A DNA stretch of 64,000 nucleotides from Flavimaricola sp. (GTDB taxonomy: Bacteria; Pseudomonadota; Alphaproteobacteria; Rhodobacterales; Rhodobacteraceae). Numbering within the stretch: the stretch's first letter is position 1; each line of letters begins with the position of its first letter. This document shows positions 52,743 to 61,681 of this stretch, piece after piece. A program made the translations under genes and the position numbers. The stretch spans positions 20,052 to 84,051 of the forward strand of contig JAQWWH010000005.1 in assembly GCA_029255105.1 (NCBI GenBank). The letters run 5' to 3'. The notes under the pieces are model-generated. The model was not told the DNA's origin and ran no database searches. It saw only the letters and a list, made by a program, of their open reading frames with translations.

Positions 52743-53424
52743 GGCATTTGCTTTCGGCAGGGTCACGTCCCTTGCATATGGGGTTGCGATGGCGATGGGC
52801 AACCTTGCCTTGATGATCGTGCTCTCGGCCTCCCCGGTTCAGGCCCAGACCATGACGCTTGCCGCCCTTGGCGACAGTCTGACCCAAGGGTACGGCCTGC
52901 CGCCCGAGGATGGCTTTGTCCCGCAACTGCAGGCCTGGTTGACTGGGCAGGGGGCGGACGTGTCGGTCCTGAACGCAGGTGTTTCGGGGGATACCACCGC
53001 GGGGGGGCTTGCCCGGGTCGGTTGGACCCTGACGCCCGATGTCGATGCGATGATCGTGGCCCTTGGGGGCAACGACTTTCTGCGGGGGATCGACCCCGAG
53101 AACAGCAAATCGAACCTGCGTGGTATCCTTGAGGCGGCGCAGGAGGCAGGGGTTGAGGTCCTGTTGGTGGGCATCACCTCGTCCAACAACTACGGGCCGG
53201 ACTACAAGGCGGCGTTTGACGGAATGTATCAGGAGTTGGCGGTGGAGTTTGGCGTGGCCCTGCACCCCAACTTCTTTTCCGGGCTTCTGGATTTGGGAGA
53301 AGAGCGCGAGGCGCTGATGCGATTTATGCAGGGCGACGGGATTCATCCCAATGCAGAAGGGGTCAGCCTGATCGTTGAGGGTCTTGGGCCGGACGTTCTG
53401 GCCCTTCTGGACCGGGCAGGGTAG
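52741..53424 (+). CDS. tesA: TesA-type SGNH esterase/thioesterase
   Basis: The protein has 227 residues. The signal peptide ends ASPVQAQ, so the enzyme is periplasmic. SGNH blocks are ALGDSLTQGYG (Ser46), the glycine of NAGVSGDTTAGGL, VALGGNDFLRG and DGIHPN near the C-terminus. TesA hydrolyses acyl-CoA, esters and lysophospholipids in vitro. The ATG at 52741 has GGACGG eight bases upstream and overlaps the divergent YbbA start; internal ATGs at 52789 or 52795 would shorten the signal peptide and remove its basic residue. Confidence 0.88.
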   Translation: MAFAFGRVTSLAYGVAMAMGNLALMIVLSASPVQAQTMTLAALGDSLTQGYGLPPEDGFVPQLQAWLTGQGADVSVLNAGVSGDTTAGGLARVGWTLTPDVDAMIVALGGNDFLRGIDPENSKSNLRGILEAAQEAGVEVLLVGITSSNNYGPDYKAAFDGMYQELAVEFGVALHPNFFSGLLDLGEEREALMRFMQGDGIHPNAEGVSLIVEGLGPDVLALLDRAG

Positions 53425-53426
53425 CG

Positions 53427-54071
53427 ATGCCCGGCCGGCTGTTCCTGACCCGCCCCATGGCCGAGGTTGCGGCCTGGCTGGCAGGAACGGGGCCGGTCCC
53501 AAATGATGCGGTCCCAAATGATGCGGTCCCCAACGATCCACCTCGCTACAACATCGCGCCGGGCCAGCAAGTCATCTGCAGGACTGCGAGGGGTCTGGAA
53601 CACGCCCGCTGGGGCATGATCCCGGTGGGCCGGGTCAATGCCCGCGGTAGGCCGGTGATGGAGACGATCGTGAATGCCCGGTCCGAGACCGTCTTTGACA
53701 AGACGGCTTTTGCCGGGGTGGCGCGAGCCGTCGTGCCTGCGGACGGGTGGTACGAATGGACTGGCAAGGTGCGATCAAAGACGGCATGGCGAATTGGGCG
53801 CAAAGATGGTGGCTTGATGGGCTTTGCCGCGATCCATGACGTTTGGTCAGCCCCCGGCGGGGCAGAGGTCGCGCAGGTGGCGACGGTCACATGCCCACCT
53901 AACGGTGATGTGCGGGATATCCATGATCGAATGGGGGTGATCCTGACAGCGGATCAACTTGACGTCTGGCTGCATGGTTCGGCGGAAGAGGCGGCTGAAT
54001 TGATGCGGCCTCTGCCGGACGGCACGCTTTGCGTGGTCAAGGCGGACGGCGTGGACTGGTCTGGCGCCTAG
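53427..54071 (+). CDS. SRAP (YedK/HMCES)-family protein lacking the catalytic cysteine
   Basis: The protein has 214 residues. It keeps the SRAP residues Asn83 (VNARSET), Glu110 (DGWYEWTG) and His166 (DIHDRMG), and YNIAPGQQV. However, it begins MPGRLFLTRP where active members begin MCGR; Cys2 forms the thiazolidine crosslink to an abasic site and is replaced by proline. No nearby alternative start supplies a cysteine. The loop at 24-37 is VPND-AVPND-AVPND, from a 15-base tandem repeat. It starts three bases after the tesA stop. Without Cys2 it may only bind DNA, or act differently. Confidence 0.82.
   Translation: MPGRLFLTRPMAEVAAWLAGTGPVPNDAVPNDAVPNDPPRYNIAPGQQVICRTARGLEHARWGMIPVGRVNARGRPVMETIVNARSETVFDKTAFAGVARAVVPADGWYEWTGKVRSKTAWRIGRKDGGLMGFAAIHDVWSAPGGAEVAQVATVTCPPNGDVRDIHDRMGVILTADQLDVWLHGSAEEAAELMRPLPDGTLCVVKADGVDWSGA
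53496..53537 (+). repeat. 15-base tandem repeat in the SRAP gene
   Basis: Two exact copies of gtcccaaatgatgcg and a third, diverged gtccccaacgat encode VPNDA-VPNDA-VPND. The frame is preserved. Confidence 0.95.
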
Positions 54072-54139
54072 CCAGTGTCGTTGAGGACCGGGCGTGACGA
54101 TGTCGCGCCCAGACCATTTTCAGGGGTGATCGCAGGCGA

Positions 54140-54346
54140 TCAGGCCAGGCTAAGATTGATTGCCGACTCACGGCCATCACGGCCAGCTTCGATGTCGAAG
54201 GTCACTTTCTGGTTGTCCTGAAGGCCAGTCAGACCAGACCGCTCAACCGCGGAGATATGCACAAAAACATCTTTGCTGCCGCCATCAGGGGCAATAAAAC
54301 CATAGCCTTTTGTGGTGTTGAACCATTTCACGGTGCCAGTTGCCAT
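54140..54346 (-). CDS. Cold-shock protein, CspA family (copy 1)
   Basis: The protein has 68 residues of one cold-shock domain, with RNP-1 GYGFIAPDG and RNP-2 DVFVHISAV intact. CspA proteins melt RNA secondary structure. It is a close paralogue of the gene at 54594; the two proteins differ in a handful of residues. The roughly 115 bases upstream match those of the other copy, including a hairpin whose stem is preserved by compensating changes. Confidence 0.95.
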   Translation of the reverse strand: MATGTVKWFNTTKGYGFIAPDGGSKDVFVHISAVERSGLTGLQDNQKVTFDIEAGRDGRESAINLSLA

Positions 54347-54367
54347 CGTGTGTCTTCCTCAAGTTAT

Positions 54368-54388
54368 CCGCTCGCGGGAGTGCAGCGG
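54368..54388 (-). promoter_or_regulatory. 5'-UTR hairpin of cold-shock gene, copy 1
   Basis: CCGCT and AGCGG pair around an eleven-base loop about 20 bases before the start. The other copy has GCTGCC/GGCAGC in the same place, so pairing rather than sequence is conserved. Confidence 0.5.
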
Positions 54389-54550
54389 TCCGGCTCTGTC
54401 AGTGCTGATCGAGTGACTGGGCCGTAAGGAGACAGTGGTCGATAGAGGTAACTTCGCCGCGTCCATATGACGCGCCACGGCGAAAAAATCAAGGTTTAAC
54501 GAAAAACGTAGCCTGTCGGCCATATCAGACCGGGCTACCTTAGAATAAAG

Positions 54551-54572
54551 AAGGGCGCCTTCCGGCGCCCTT
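54551..54572 (-). terminator. Intrinsic terminator of cold-shock gene copy 2
   Basis: A 9-base stem AAGGGCGCC / GGCGCCCTT with a four-base loop lies about 20 bases after the stop at 54594, followed on that strand by CTTTATTCT. It isolates the two cold-shock genes into separate transcripts. Confidence 0.88.
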
Positions 54573-54593
54573 CAAAAGCTTTTCTGCGAGGCC

Positions 54594-54800
54594 TTAGGCC
54601 AGCTGCAGATTGATCGCCGATTCGCGACCGTCACGGCCGGCTTCGATGTCGAAGGTGACCTTCTGGTCGTCCTTCAGGCCGGTCAGGCCGGAACGCTCAA
54701 CAGCGGAAATATGGACGAAAACGTCCTTTTTGCCGCCATCGGGAGCGATAAAGCCAAAACCTTTGGTTGCATTGAACCATTTCACGGTGCCTGTGGCCAT
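54594..54800 (-). CDS. Cold-shock protein, CspA family (copy 2)
   Basis: The protein has 68 residues with RNP-1 GFGFIAPDG and RNP-2 DVFVHISAV. It has [11 protein letters not shown] where copy 1 has [11 protein letters not shown], and a lysine where copy 1 has serine in DGGKKDVF. It has its own terminator and 5'-UTR, so each paralogue is separately controlled. The pair most likely arose from a local tandem duplication. Confidence 0.95.
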   Translation of the reverse strand: MATGTVKWFNATKGFGFIAPDGGKKDVFVHISAVERSGLTGLKDDQKVTFDIEAGRDGRESAINLQLA

Positions 54801-54822
54801 CGTGATGTCTCCTATCGTGTGC

Positions 54823-54845
54823 GCTGCCCGCGTAAGTGCGGCAGC
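54823..54845 (-). promoter_or_regulatory. 5'-UTR hairpin of cold-shock gene, copy 2
   Basis: GCTGCC and GGCAGC pair around an eleven-base loop about 22 bases before the start, matching the hairpin of copy 1 in place but not in base identity. Confidence 0.5.
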
Positions 54846-55003
54846 CCGGCTCAGTCAGTGTCAAATCGAAGAACTGTGGCCGTTGAAGGAGACAGGGGTC
54901 GAAAGAGAATAACGTCTGCGAAGGCCCCTATGCGCCTGTTTCGCAAAAATAGCAAGGATATTCGCGTGGGGGCTGCAGGCCAGTCGGAGGCGCAGACACC
55001 CGT

Positions 55004-55201
55004 TCAGATTGTTTCTGCGGACGGCAGGGGCGATGCCGCTTCAGCCTCGCGGGCGACGAACTGGGCGTAGGCAAGGCCGACCGAGATCGGTCCGGCAACC
55101 GCCCAGAAGGCCAGGGCACCAAACAGTCCGAAACCAAACATCACTGCGGCGACTGTTGCAGACAGCAGGCCCATCAGACCGAACAAGATGACGATTTGCA
55201 T
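55004..55201 (-). CDS. Small two-helix membrane protein
   Basis: The protein has 65 residues with two hydrophobic segments (about 3-25 and 26-48) and a short polar tail rich in alanine and glutamate. I do not recognise the family. Support is the clean hydrophobic pattern and its gene-like start, so confidence is modest. Confidence 0.5.
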   Translation of the reverse strand: MQIVILFGLMGLLSATVAAVMFGFGLFGALAFWAVAGPISVGLAYAQFVAREAEAASPLPSAETI

Positions 55202-55424
55202 TGGCGAACCCTCGTTCTATTTGCGACGACTATCACTATGACTGAATAGGCATAATGCGGCGTAAATTGGGCGGCAATGCGGCAAGAGGCAAGGGCAACC
55301 CGACAGGATTGCAAGATTGACGGCCCGATCACAGGATTGCGTCCAGCTTGTCGGTTGGCGCAACCTCGGTTCTGGTGATAGGCAAGTCGGGTTGGCTAGC
55401 GTCATGCGAGGAGCGGTGGGAACG

Positions 55425-55727
55425 ATGCGGATTGCGGTGGCTCTTGTCATTGTCTTGGCACTTGGAAGTTGCAGCGGGAGGGCCAGTGGCCCTATCAGCG
55501 CATCGTGCCTTACAAGCGGCCGTTCGGCTGCCAATCCGGCCCTATGCTCGTGCATTCAGGGTGTTGCCGATCAGATGCTGAGTGGCAGCGACCAAAATCG
55601 CGCAGCCGATTTCTTTGAAGACCCTGACAAAGCCCAGGCGACCCGCACCTCCGACAATCCTCTGACCGAGAATTTCTGGGAGCGGTATCGCCGATTTGCC
55701 GACACGGCGGAGGCGATCTGCGGCTGA
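55425..55727 (+). CDS. Small putative lipoprotein
   Basis: The protein has 100 residues starting MRIAVALVIVLALGSCSG, a signal peptide with a lipobox-like LGSC. The mature part has four further cysteines, two in LCSC and one near each end. The pattern resembles a small Rhodobacteraceae family often mislabelled 'arginine transporter'. An ATG at 55404 is an alternative start. Confidence 0.65.
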   Translation: MRIAVALVIVLALGSCSGRASGPISASCLTSGRSAANPALCSCIQGVADQMLSGSDQNRAADFFEDPDKAQATRTSDNPLTENFWERYRRFADTAEAICG

Positions 55728-55731
55728 TGTC

Positions 55732-56157
55732 TTAGCGCAGGACGCCCCTTGCCTGCATCCGTCTGGCGTAGCCGAACAAGGCCAACAGGATGACGGCAAT
55801 GGCAAGGCTGAAGATCGCGGCGAAGCTGCCCATGACCTCAAGGCTTGAAGGCTCGGCGATTCCGAAACTCCAAACCGACGAGGCGGCCAGGCCCAGGATC
55901 GAAATGCCAAAGGCAGTTACAGCAAAGCGGGAGCGAAGCAAAAGCAACAGCGATCCTGCGATAGATCCCCAGACGCCAAAGGCCCATGCTGCGTCGAACC
56001 ACGTGGGCCGTCCGTCCATCAGGGCGCGCTGAGGTTCGGTGAGCATGGCCAGGTAGTCTGCATTGCCCAGCTGGGTCATCAGATAGTCATAGGCTCCGCC
56101 CGCGTTCCACAAGAGCGACAGGAGACCAACGATCCAAAGGTGAATGGGTGCGCGCAT
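55732..56157 (-). CDS. Four-helix membrane protein, function unknown
   Basis: The protein has 141 residues with four membrane helices and the opening HLWIVGLLSLLWNAGGAYDYLMTQ, followed by YLAMLTEPQRALMDGRPTW. Proteins of this pattern are widespread but unassigned. The ATG at 56157 follows AAGGAGGAG. It lies 33 bases downstream of the copper chaperone gene on the same strand, so it may belong to that operon. Confidence 0.7.
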   Translation of the reverse strand: MRAPIHLWIVGLLSLLWNAGGAYDYLMTQLGNADYLAMLTEPQRALMDGRPTWFDAAWAFGVWGSIAGSLLLLLRSRFAVTAFGISILGLAASSVWSFGIAEPSSLEVMGSFAAIFSLAIAVILLALFGYARRMQARGVLR

Positions 56158-56190
56158 GCCAAACTCCTCCTTGCGCGCACATTGACGCAA

Positions 56191-56694
56191 TCAGTTGCTT
56201 GGGTCCATCGCGCCATGATCCATCGCGCCATGATCCATTGAACCATGATCCATTTCGGTGCGGTTCAGATCAACTTCGACCTCAAGGTCCAGCGTAAGTC
56301 CGCTTTGAAAGACCAGCGTCAGGGGGATCAGGTCGCCTTGGGCCCATGTGTCCTTCACGCCCATGAACATGACGTGATTGCCGCCACGCTCCATCACTAT
56401 CTCGCCATCCGCAGGCAGCGGGAACCCTTCCGGAACGTGACGCATCTGCATGACGCCGTCGCCGGCGTCGACATGGGTGTGCAACTCAACCCGGGCGGCG
56501 GCGTCGGACAGGGCGTCGATCAGTTGATCGTCTGTTTCACCGGTGTTGTGGATGACCATGAAGGCCGCCCCGCTGGGTCCGCCCGGAAAGGCGGTGCGGG
56601 CATAGGCGTGATGAACCTCGACCCCGTCGGCAAAGGCCGGAAAGGCAAGGGTGAAAGCGGCGGCGCAGGCCACCAGAGCAGTTTTGAAAGACAT
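56191..56694 (-). CDS. Periplasmic copper chaperone PCu(A)C
   Basis: The protein has 167 residues. A signal peptide ends AFA-DG. The copper motif is spread over ELHTHVDAGDGVMQMRHV and GGNHVMFMGV (the H..M..H..M pattern of the family). The C-terminal tail MDHGSMDHGAMDHGAMD is an added metal-binding stretch rich in methionine and histidine, made by a 15-base tandem repeat. PCu(A)C delivers Cu(I) to the CuA or CuB site of cytochrome oxidase. A DUF2946-like gene is upstream. Confidence 0.9.
   Translation of the reverse strand: MSFKTALVACAAAFTLAFPAFADGVEVHHAYARTAFPGGPSGAAFMVIHNTGETDDQLIDALSDAAARVELHTHVDAGDGVMQMRHVPEGFPLPADGEIVMERGGNHVMFMGVKDTWAQGDLIPLTLVFQSGLTLDLEVEVDLNRTEMDHGSMDHGAMDHGAMDPSN
56206..56250 (-). 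repeat. 15-base tandem repeat in the copper-chaperone gene
   Basis: Two identical 15-base units and a third, diverged one encode MDHGA-MDHGA and MDHGS. The frame is preserved. Confidence 0.92.
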
Positions 56695-56731
56695 CTGTCG
56701 TTTCCTTGATAAGGGTCTGAAAATGAAAGGT

Positions 56732-57076
56732 TCAGACCGACAAGGGGGGCCCTCGCGACGGGGGCAGGACAGAGGCGGATTGCCCGGACCAGAGGGTTTG
56801 CCGGGCCACGACAGTCAGTTGGGACAGTTCGACCGGCGTCTGGGCTGCCTGCGGCAGGTCCAGATCCGGCACAAAGGCCAGGGTGGCATCGGGGCAGATG
56901 TGACCGGGGCCGACAGGCTTTCCGTCGGCATCAAGGGTAACGGCCACAAGGCCACCGCCCAGACACAGAACCGCCTTATCCCCCAGTGCGACCTGTCCAC
57001 GCGCCAGCGCCACTTGCTGGCCGGTGAAGGCCAGCAAGAGCGCCAGAACATAGGCCAGAACTGAGGCGGGACGCAT
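56732..57076 (-). CDS. DUF2946-like small exported protein
   Basis: The protein has 114 residues with an N-terminal hydrophobic segment (SVLAYVLALLLAFTGQQVALA) and one CLGGG and one HICPD cysteine motif. It lies 37 bases upstream of the PCu(A)C gene. DUF2946 proteins often neighbour copper-handling genes; a function in copper delivery is inferred from that neighbourhood. Confidence 0.62.
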   Translation of the reverse strand: MRPASVLAYVLALLLAFTGQQVALARGQVALGDKAVLCLGGGLVAVTLDADGKPVGPGHICPDATLAFVPDLDLPQAAQTPVELSQLTVVARQTLWSGQSASVLPPSRGPPLSV

Positions 57077-57104
57077 CGGGTTAACCCGTCATTTCATTTG
57101 TGTC

Positions 57105-57126
57105 GCAGGCCCGGTCAGGCCTGCGT
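57105..57126 (-). terminator. Terminator-like hairpin after glyA
   Basis: CGCAGGCC and GGCCTGCG form an 8-base stem with a six-base loop, about 20 bases after the glyA stop. It lacks a clear U tract. Confidence 0.5.
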
Positions 57127-57146
57127 GCCTGGACCAAAAGTCGGGA

Positions 57147-58466
57147 TCAAAGGCCCGGATAGATCGGGAACCGGTCGCACAACGCCTCAACCTCGGCGCG
57201 GACTTTGTCCTCGACCTCGGCATTGCCGTCTTCACCATTGGCGGCCAGCCCGTCGACAACCTCGACGATCCAGTCGGCAATCTGCCGGAACTCGGCCTCG
57301 CCAAAGCCGCGGGTGGTGCCGGCTGGGCTGCCCAAACGGATGCCCGACGTGATCGTCGGCTTTTCCGTGTCAAAGGGGATGCCGTTCTTGTTGGTGGTGA
57401 TATGGGCGCGGCCAAGGGCCTTTTCGGTGGCATTGCCCTTCACCCCTTTGGGACGAAGGTCGACCAGCATCAGGTGGGTGTCGGTACCGCCTGTCACGAT
57501 GTCGAGGCCGCCTTTCATCAACTGATCGGCCAGGGCCTGAGCGTTGCGAATGACCTGGCCCTGGTAGATTTTGAACTCGGGTTGCAGTGCCTCGCCAAAG
57601 GCGACGGCCTTGCCGGCGATCACATGCATCAACGGGCCGCCCTGAATGCCGGGGAAGATGGCCGAGTTGAACTTCTTGGCCAGCGCCTCGTCATTGGTCA
57701 GGATCATGCCGCCGCGCGGTCCGCGCAGGGTCTTGTGGGTGGTGGTCGTAGCGACATGGGCATGGGGGAAGGGCGAGGGGTAAAGCCCGGCCGCCACGAG
57801 CCCTGCAAAGTGGGCCATGTCGACCAGCAGATACGCCCCGACCGAATCCGCAATCTCGCGCATTTTAGCAAAGTCGATGATGCGCGGAATGGCCGAGCCA
57901 CCGGCGATCAGCATCTTGGGCTGATGTTCCGTCGCCAGTTCCTGGATCTGCAAGTAGTCGATTTCCAGATCCTGCTGGCGAACGCCGTATTGGATGGCGT
58001 TGAACCACTTGCCCGACTGGTTGGGGCGGGCCCCGTGGGTCAGGTGGCCACCGGCATCAAGGCTCATGCCCAGAATGGTGTCGCCGGGGGCCAGAAGGGC
58101 GGTGAACACGCCCTGATTGGCCTGGCTGCCCGAGTTGGGCTGTACGTTGGCAAAGCCGCAGCCAAACAGCTCGCAGGCCCGTTCAATCGCCAGATTCTCG
58201 GCGATGTCGACGAACTGGCACCCGCCATAGTAGCGGCGGCCGGGGTAGCCTTCGGCATATTTGTTGGTCAGGACTGAACCCTGCGCTTCCATCACGGCGG
58301 CCGAGACGATGTTCTCGGAGGCGATCAGCTCAATCTCTTTGCGCTGGCGGCCAAGCTCGGCCTGCATGGCGGCATGGATGGCCGGGTCGCGGGTTGCCAG
58401 CGTTTCGGTGAAAAAGCCGCTGTCGGTGGTCAGGCTGTCGGCGGTAGGCCGGGCGGGGGCGTTCAT
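57147..58466 (-). CDS. glyA: Serine hydroxymethyltransferase
   Basis: The protein has 439 residues. The pyridoxal-phosphate lysine is in [14 protein letters not shown], and other conserved runs are [31 protein letters not shown] near the start, and [22 protein letters not shown]. It interconverts serine and glycine, loading tetrahydrofolate with one-carbon units. The start at 58466 ([19 protein letters not shown]) removes an unconserved extension. It is monocistronic and divergent from the NAD kinase gene. Confidence 0.96.
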   Translation of the reverse strand: MNAPARPTADSLTTDSGFFTETLATRDPAIHAAMQAELGRQRKEIELIASENIVSAAVMEAQGSVLTNKYAEGYPGRRYYGGCQFVDIAENLAIERACELFGCGFANVQPNSGSQANQGVFTALLAPGDTILGMSLDAGGHLTHGARPNQSGKWFNAIQYGVRQQDLEIDYLQIQELATEHQPKMLIAGGSAIPRIIDFAKMREIADSVGAYLLVDMAHFAGLVAAGLYPSPFPHAHVATTTTHKTLRGPRGGMILTNDEALAKKFNSAIFPGIQGGPLMHVIAGKAVAFGEALQPEFKIYQGQVIRNAQALADQLMKGGLDIVTGGTDTHLMLVDLRPKGVKGNATEKALGRAHITTNKNGIPFDTEKPTITSGIRLGSPAGTTRGFGEAEFRQIADWIVEVVDGLAANGEDGNAEVEDKVRAEVEALCDRFPIYPGL

Positions 58467-58674
58467 CGGGCAATCGTCCTTATGGCGGGTCCGGGTGACC
58501 GGGATCTTGGGATGGGCTCTCATACCTCAAGGTTGGCCCCTCCAAAAGTGACAAAACGACCCTACCCCAACCGGGCACGGCGTTACCCGTTTTAATCGCC
58601 CGGATGGATTGCCGGGTTGCGTTTCGAATGGTCCTACCCGACAACTGCTACAGGGCAAGGAGGACGCCGCCATC

Positions 58675-59439
58675 ATGACCCCCCGCAAGATTGCCTTCGC
58701 GGCGAGCGATGCGCCGCTGGCCCAGGAGGCCCTTGAGGCCCTGACCGCCCGTTACGGCAATGCCCCGCTCGATGAGGCAGAGGTGATCGTGGCGCTGGGC
58801 GGTGACGGTTTCATGTTGCAAACCCTGCACGCGACGGAACATCTGGCCTCTCCGGTCTACGGCATGAACCGTGGCACCGTCGGCTTTTTGATGAACGCCT
58901 ACGCCGCAGACGACCTGCCCGACCGGTTGGCGGCTGCGGAAGAGGCGGTCATCAACCCGTTGGCGATGACAGCGACAACACTGTCGGGCAGCCAGCACCG
59001 GGCCTTGGCGATCAATGAGGTCAGCCTGTTGCGGGCCGGGCCGCAAGCGGCCAAGCTGCGGATCACCATCGACGGCAAGCTGCGGCTTGAGGAACTGGTG
59101 TGCGATGGAGCGCTTGTCGCGACACCCGCCGGATCGACCGCCTACAACTATTCCGCCCACGGCCCCATCGTTCCCATCGGGGCCGAGATTCTGGCCCTGA
59201 CGGCCATCGCCCCCTTTCGGCCCCGCCGCTGGCGCGGTGCGCTTTTGCCCAAATCGGCCCTCGTGCGATTCGATGTGATCGAGCCTGAGCGGCGTCGGGT
59301 CATGGCTGATGCAGACTCCCGCTCGGTCGCCGATGTGGTCTCGGTCGAAATCCGCAGCGAGCCAAGGGTCGAGCATCGGATCCTGTTTGATCCCGGCCAT
59401 GGTCTGGATGAGCGGCTTATTCGCGAACAGTTTGCTTAG
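58675..59439 (+). CDS. nadK: NAD kinase
   Basis: The protein has 254 residues, the short alphaproteobacterial form. The catalytic motif is [16 protein letters not shown], followed by [14 protein letters not shown] and the conserved EVSLLR and [18 protein letters not shown] stretch for NAD binding. It phosphorylates NAD+ to NADP+. The ATG at 58675 ([12 protein letters not shown]) follows AAGGAGG; a start at 58609 is less likely. Confidence 0.95.
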   Translation: MTPRKIAFAASDAPLAQEALEALTARYGNAPLDEAEVIVALGGDGFMLQTLHATEHLASPVYGMNRGTVGFLMNAYAADDLPDRLAAAEEAVINPLAMTATTLSGSQHRALAINEVSLLRAGPQAAKLRITIDGKLRLEELVCDGALVATPAGSTAYNYSAHGPIVPIGAEILALTAIAPFRPRRWRGALLPKSALVRFDVIEPERRRVMADADSRSVADVVSVEIRSEPRVEHRILFDPGHGLDERLIREQFA

Positions 59440-59485
59440 GCTGATCACAAGCATCTGTTTCAGAGGTATAAATCACGGCTTTGCC

Positions 59486-59513
59486 GTCGGGCAGACCCTT
59501 TGTCCTGCCCGAC
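59486..59513. terminator. Hairpin between convergent nadK and prpE
   Basis: GTCGGGCAG and CTGCCCGAC form a perfect 9-base stem with a ten-base loop, placed between the two convergent stops. A second GC-rich stem (GGGGGC/GCCCCC) lies about 20 bases further right. Neither has a clear U tract. Confidence 0.45.
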
Positions 59514-59595
59514 CAGGAGGTCACGCCGGGGGCATCGTGCCACGCCCCCGCAGCGCGTAGCCCAAAAAGTAGGGCCAGCAAACTGTGCTGTTCTT

Positions 59596-61500
59596 CTAGG
59601 GCTGTTTAGTCTCTGTCGCATAGCCCAACGGTTGAATCGCAGCACGGATTTCGTCCAGAATAGCCGGATCGTCGATTGTCGCGGGCATCTTGAAGGGCTG
59701 GCCATCCGCGATCCGCGCCATGATCCCGCGCAGGATCTTGCCCGAGCGTGTCTTGGGCAGGCGGTCTACCACCACGGCCAGTTTGAAGGCGGCGACGGGT
59801 CCGATCTGGTTGCGCACCAGTTTGACCACCTCTGACACGATCTCGGCTTCGGGGCGGTTGCAGCCCTTGTTGAGGCATAGGAACCCCATGGGCAGTTGCC
59901 CCTTCAGTTCGTCTGCCACGCCAATCACGGCACATTCGGCCACGTCTTCGTGGCCTGCCAGCACCTCTTCCATGGCGCCGGTGGACAGGCGGTGCCCGGC
60001 CACGTTGATGACATCGTCGGTGCGGGCCATGATGTAGAGGTAGCCGTCTGCATCCTTCATCCCCGCGTCGCCGGTCTCGTACCAGCCGGGAAAGGTGTTG
60101 AGGTAGCTTTTGCGGAACCGGTCTTCGGCATTCCAAAGCGTCGGCAGGGTTCCGGGGGGCAGCGGCAACCGGACGGCGATGGCGCCCAATGTGTCCGGGG
60201 GCAGGGGATGCCCGCCTTCGTCCAGGATCTGGACGTCATAGCCCGGCATCGGCACTGTGGGGGATCCGATCTTGACGGGCAGCGCCTCGATCCCGGCGGG
60301 ATTGCCGACCATCGTATAGCCAGTCTCGGTCTGCCACCAATGGTCGTAGACCGGCACGTTCATCACCCTCTGGGCCCAGAGGATCGTGTCGGGGTCTGCC
60401 CGTTCACCCGCCAGATACAGGGCGCGAAGGCAAGAGATGTCGTGGCCCTTGATCATCTCGCCCTTGGGGTCTTCGCGCTTGATGGCGCGGAAGGCGGTGG
60501 GGGCTGTGAAAAAGCTGCGGACGTTATGTTCCGAAATCACCCGCCAGAATGTTGCTGCGTCGGGGGTTCCGACGGGCTTGCCCTCGAACACCACCGTCGT
60601 GTTGCCGTGGATGAGAGGGCCATAGCAGATGTAGCTGTGGCCCACGACCCAGCCTACGTCCGAGGCGGCCCAGAACACGTCGCCGGGATCGACGTTGTAA
60701 ATGTTCTTCATCGTCCAGTTCAGCGCGACAAGATGGCCGCCGGTCGGTCTGACCACGCCCTTGGGTGCGCCAGTGGTGCCTGAGGTGTAGAGGATATAGG
60801 CCGGGTGCGTCCCCTCAACCGGGACGCATTCTGCGGGGGTGACGCCGTCTTGCGCGGCGTGCCAGTCCAGATCGCGGCCCGGCACCAAAGTTGCCTCACA
60901 CTGAGGGCGCTGCAGGATCAGGCACACTTCGGGCTTGTGTGTGGCCTGCTCGATCGCGTCGTCCAGCAGGGGCTTGTATTGCACCACGCGGGACCCCTCG
61001 ATCCCGCAAGAGCCTGCAAGAATGGCCTTCGGGGTGGCGTCGTCGATGCGCACGGCAAGCTCGTGCGCGGCAAACCCACCAAACACCACGGAATGGATCG
61101 CGCCGATCCGCGCGCAGGCCAGCATGGCGACCAAAGCCTCGGGTACCATGGGCATGTAGATGATCACCCGGTCGCCCTTGGTGATGCCCTGCGCCACAAG
61201 GGCGCCGGCCAGCATTGAGACCTTGTCCTTCAACTCTGCAAAGGTGATCGTGGCCTTGGTATCGGTGACAGGGCTGTCGTAGATGATGGCGGCCTGATCG
61301 GCCCGGCCATTGGCAACATGGCGGTCCACGGCGTTCCAGCAGGTGTTAACCATGCCGTCGCCGAACCATTCGTAAAGGGGGGCGTTGCTGTCGTTCAGGG
61401 CGCGGGTCGGTGGGCGGTCCCAGTCGATGACCTTGGCCGCCTCCATCCAGAACCCTTCGGGATCGGCCTTCCAGCCCTCGTAGACATCCGCATAACCCAT
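59596..61500 (-). CDS. prpE: Propionate-CoA ligase PrpE
   Basis: The protein has 634 residues of the acyl-CoA synthetase family. AMP-binding motif YILYTSGTTGAPKGVVR, DHWWQTETGY, the GWYETGDAG hinge region and the acylated lysine in PKTRSGKILRGIM are all in place. It has the N-terminal ACAS extension typical of acetyl- and propionyl-CoA synthetases, and the overall pattern favours PrpE over Acs. It activates propionate for the methylcitrate or methylmalonyl pathway. The ATG at 61500 follows GGGGAGGACC. Confidence 0.88.
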   Translation of the reverse strand: MGYADVYEGWKADPEGFWMEAAKVIDWDRPPTRALNDSNAPLYEWFGDGMVNTCWNAVDRHVANGRADQAAIIYDSPVTDTKATITFAELKDKVSMLAGALVAQGITKGDRVIIYMPMVPEALVAMLACARIGAIHSVVFGGFAAHELAVRIDDATPKAILAGSCGIEGSRVVQYKPLLDDAIEQATHKPEVCLILQRPQCEATLVPGRDLDWHAAQDGVTPAECVPVEGTHPAYILYTSGTTGAPKGVVRPTGGHLVALNWTMKNIYNVDPGDVFWAASDVGWVVGHSYICYGPLIHGNTTVVFEGKPVGTPDAATFWRVISEHNVRSFFTAPTAFRAIKREDPKGEMIKGHDISCLRALYLAGERADPDTILWAQRVMNVPVYDHWWQTETGYTMVGNPAGIEALPVKIGSPTVPMPGYDVQILDEGGHPLPPDTLGAIAVRLPLPPGTLPTLWNAEDRFRKSYLNTFPGWYETGDAGMKDADGYLYIMARTDDVINVAGHRLSTGAMEEVLAGHEDVAECAVIGVADELKGQLPMGFLCLNKGCNRPEAEIVSEVVKLVRNQIGPVAAFKLAVVVDRLPKTRSGKILRGIMARIADGQPFKMPATIDDPAILDEIRAAIQPLGYATETKQP

Positions 61501-61629
61501 ACCGGTCCTCCCCATTCTATCGCGTTTTTAAGCAGGGGCGGGCAGGGGGTGCAAGCGCTTGTCGCGTGATTGCGCTAACCGGGGGCCAGGGTCGGCGCGA
61601 TGGATCTGGCCCAACCGGCCAGCTATTCC

Positions 61630-61661
61630 CCATCGGCCGGGGTGTTGAGCCCCGCCGATGG
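61630..61661 (-). terminator. Terminator-like hairpin after maeB
   Basis: CCATCGGC and GCCGATGG pair, with an inner GGGG/CCCC stem, 20 bases after the maeB stop. There is no U tract. Confidence 0.5.
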
Positions 61662-61681
61662 TGAACGCAGGCAAGGGGTCT

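Noticed and set aside
58467..58674. Riboswitch upstream of glyA
   Set aside because: I saw no conserved core of glycine, SAM or tetrahydrofolate riboswitches by eye. A covariance search would decide.
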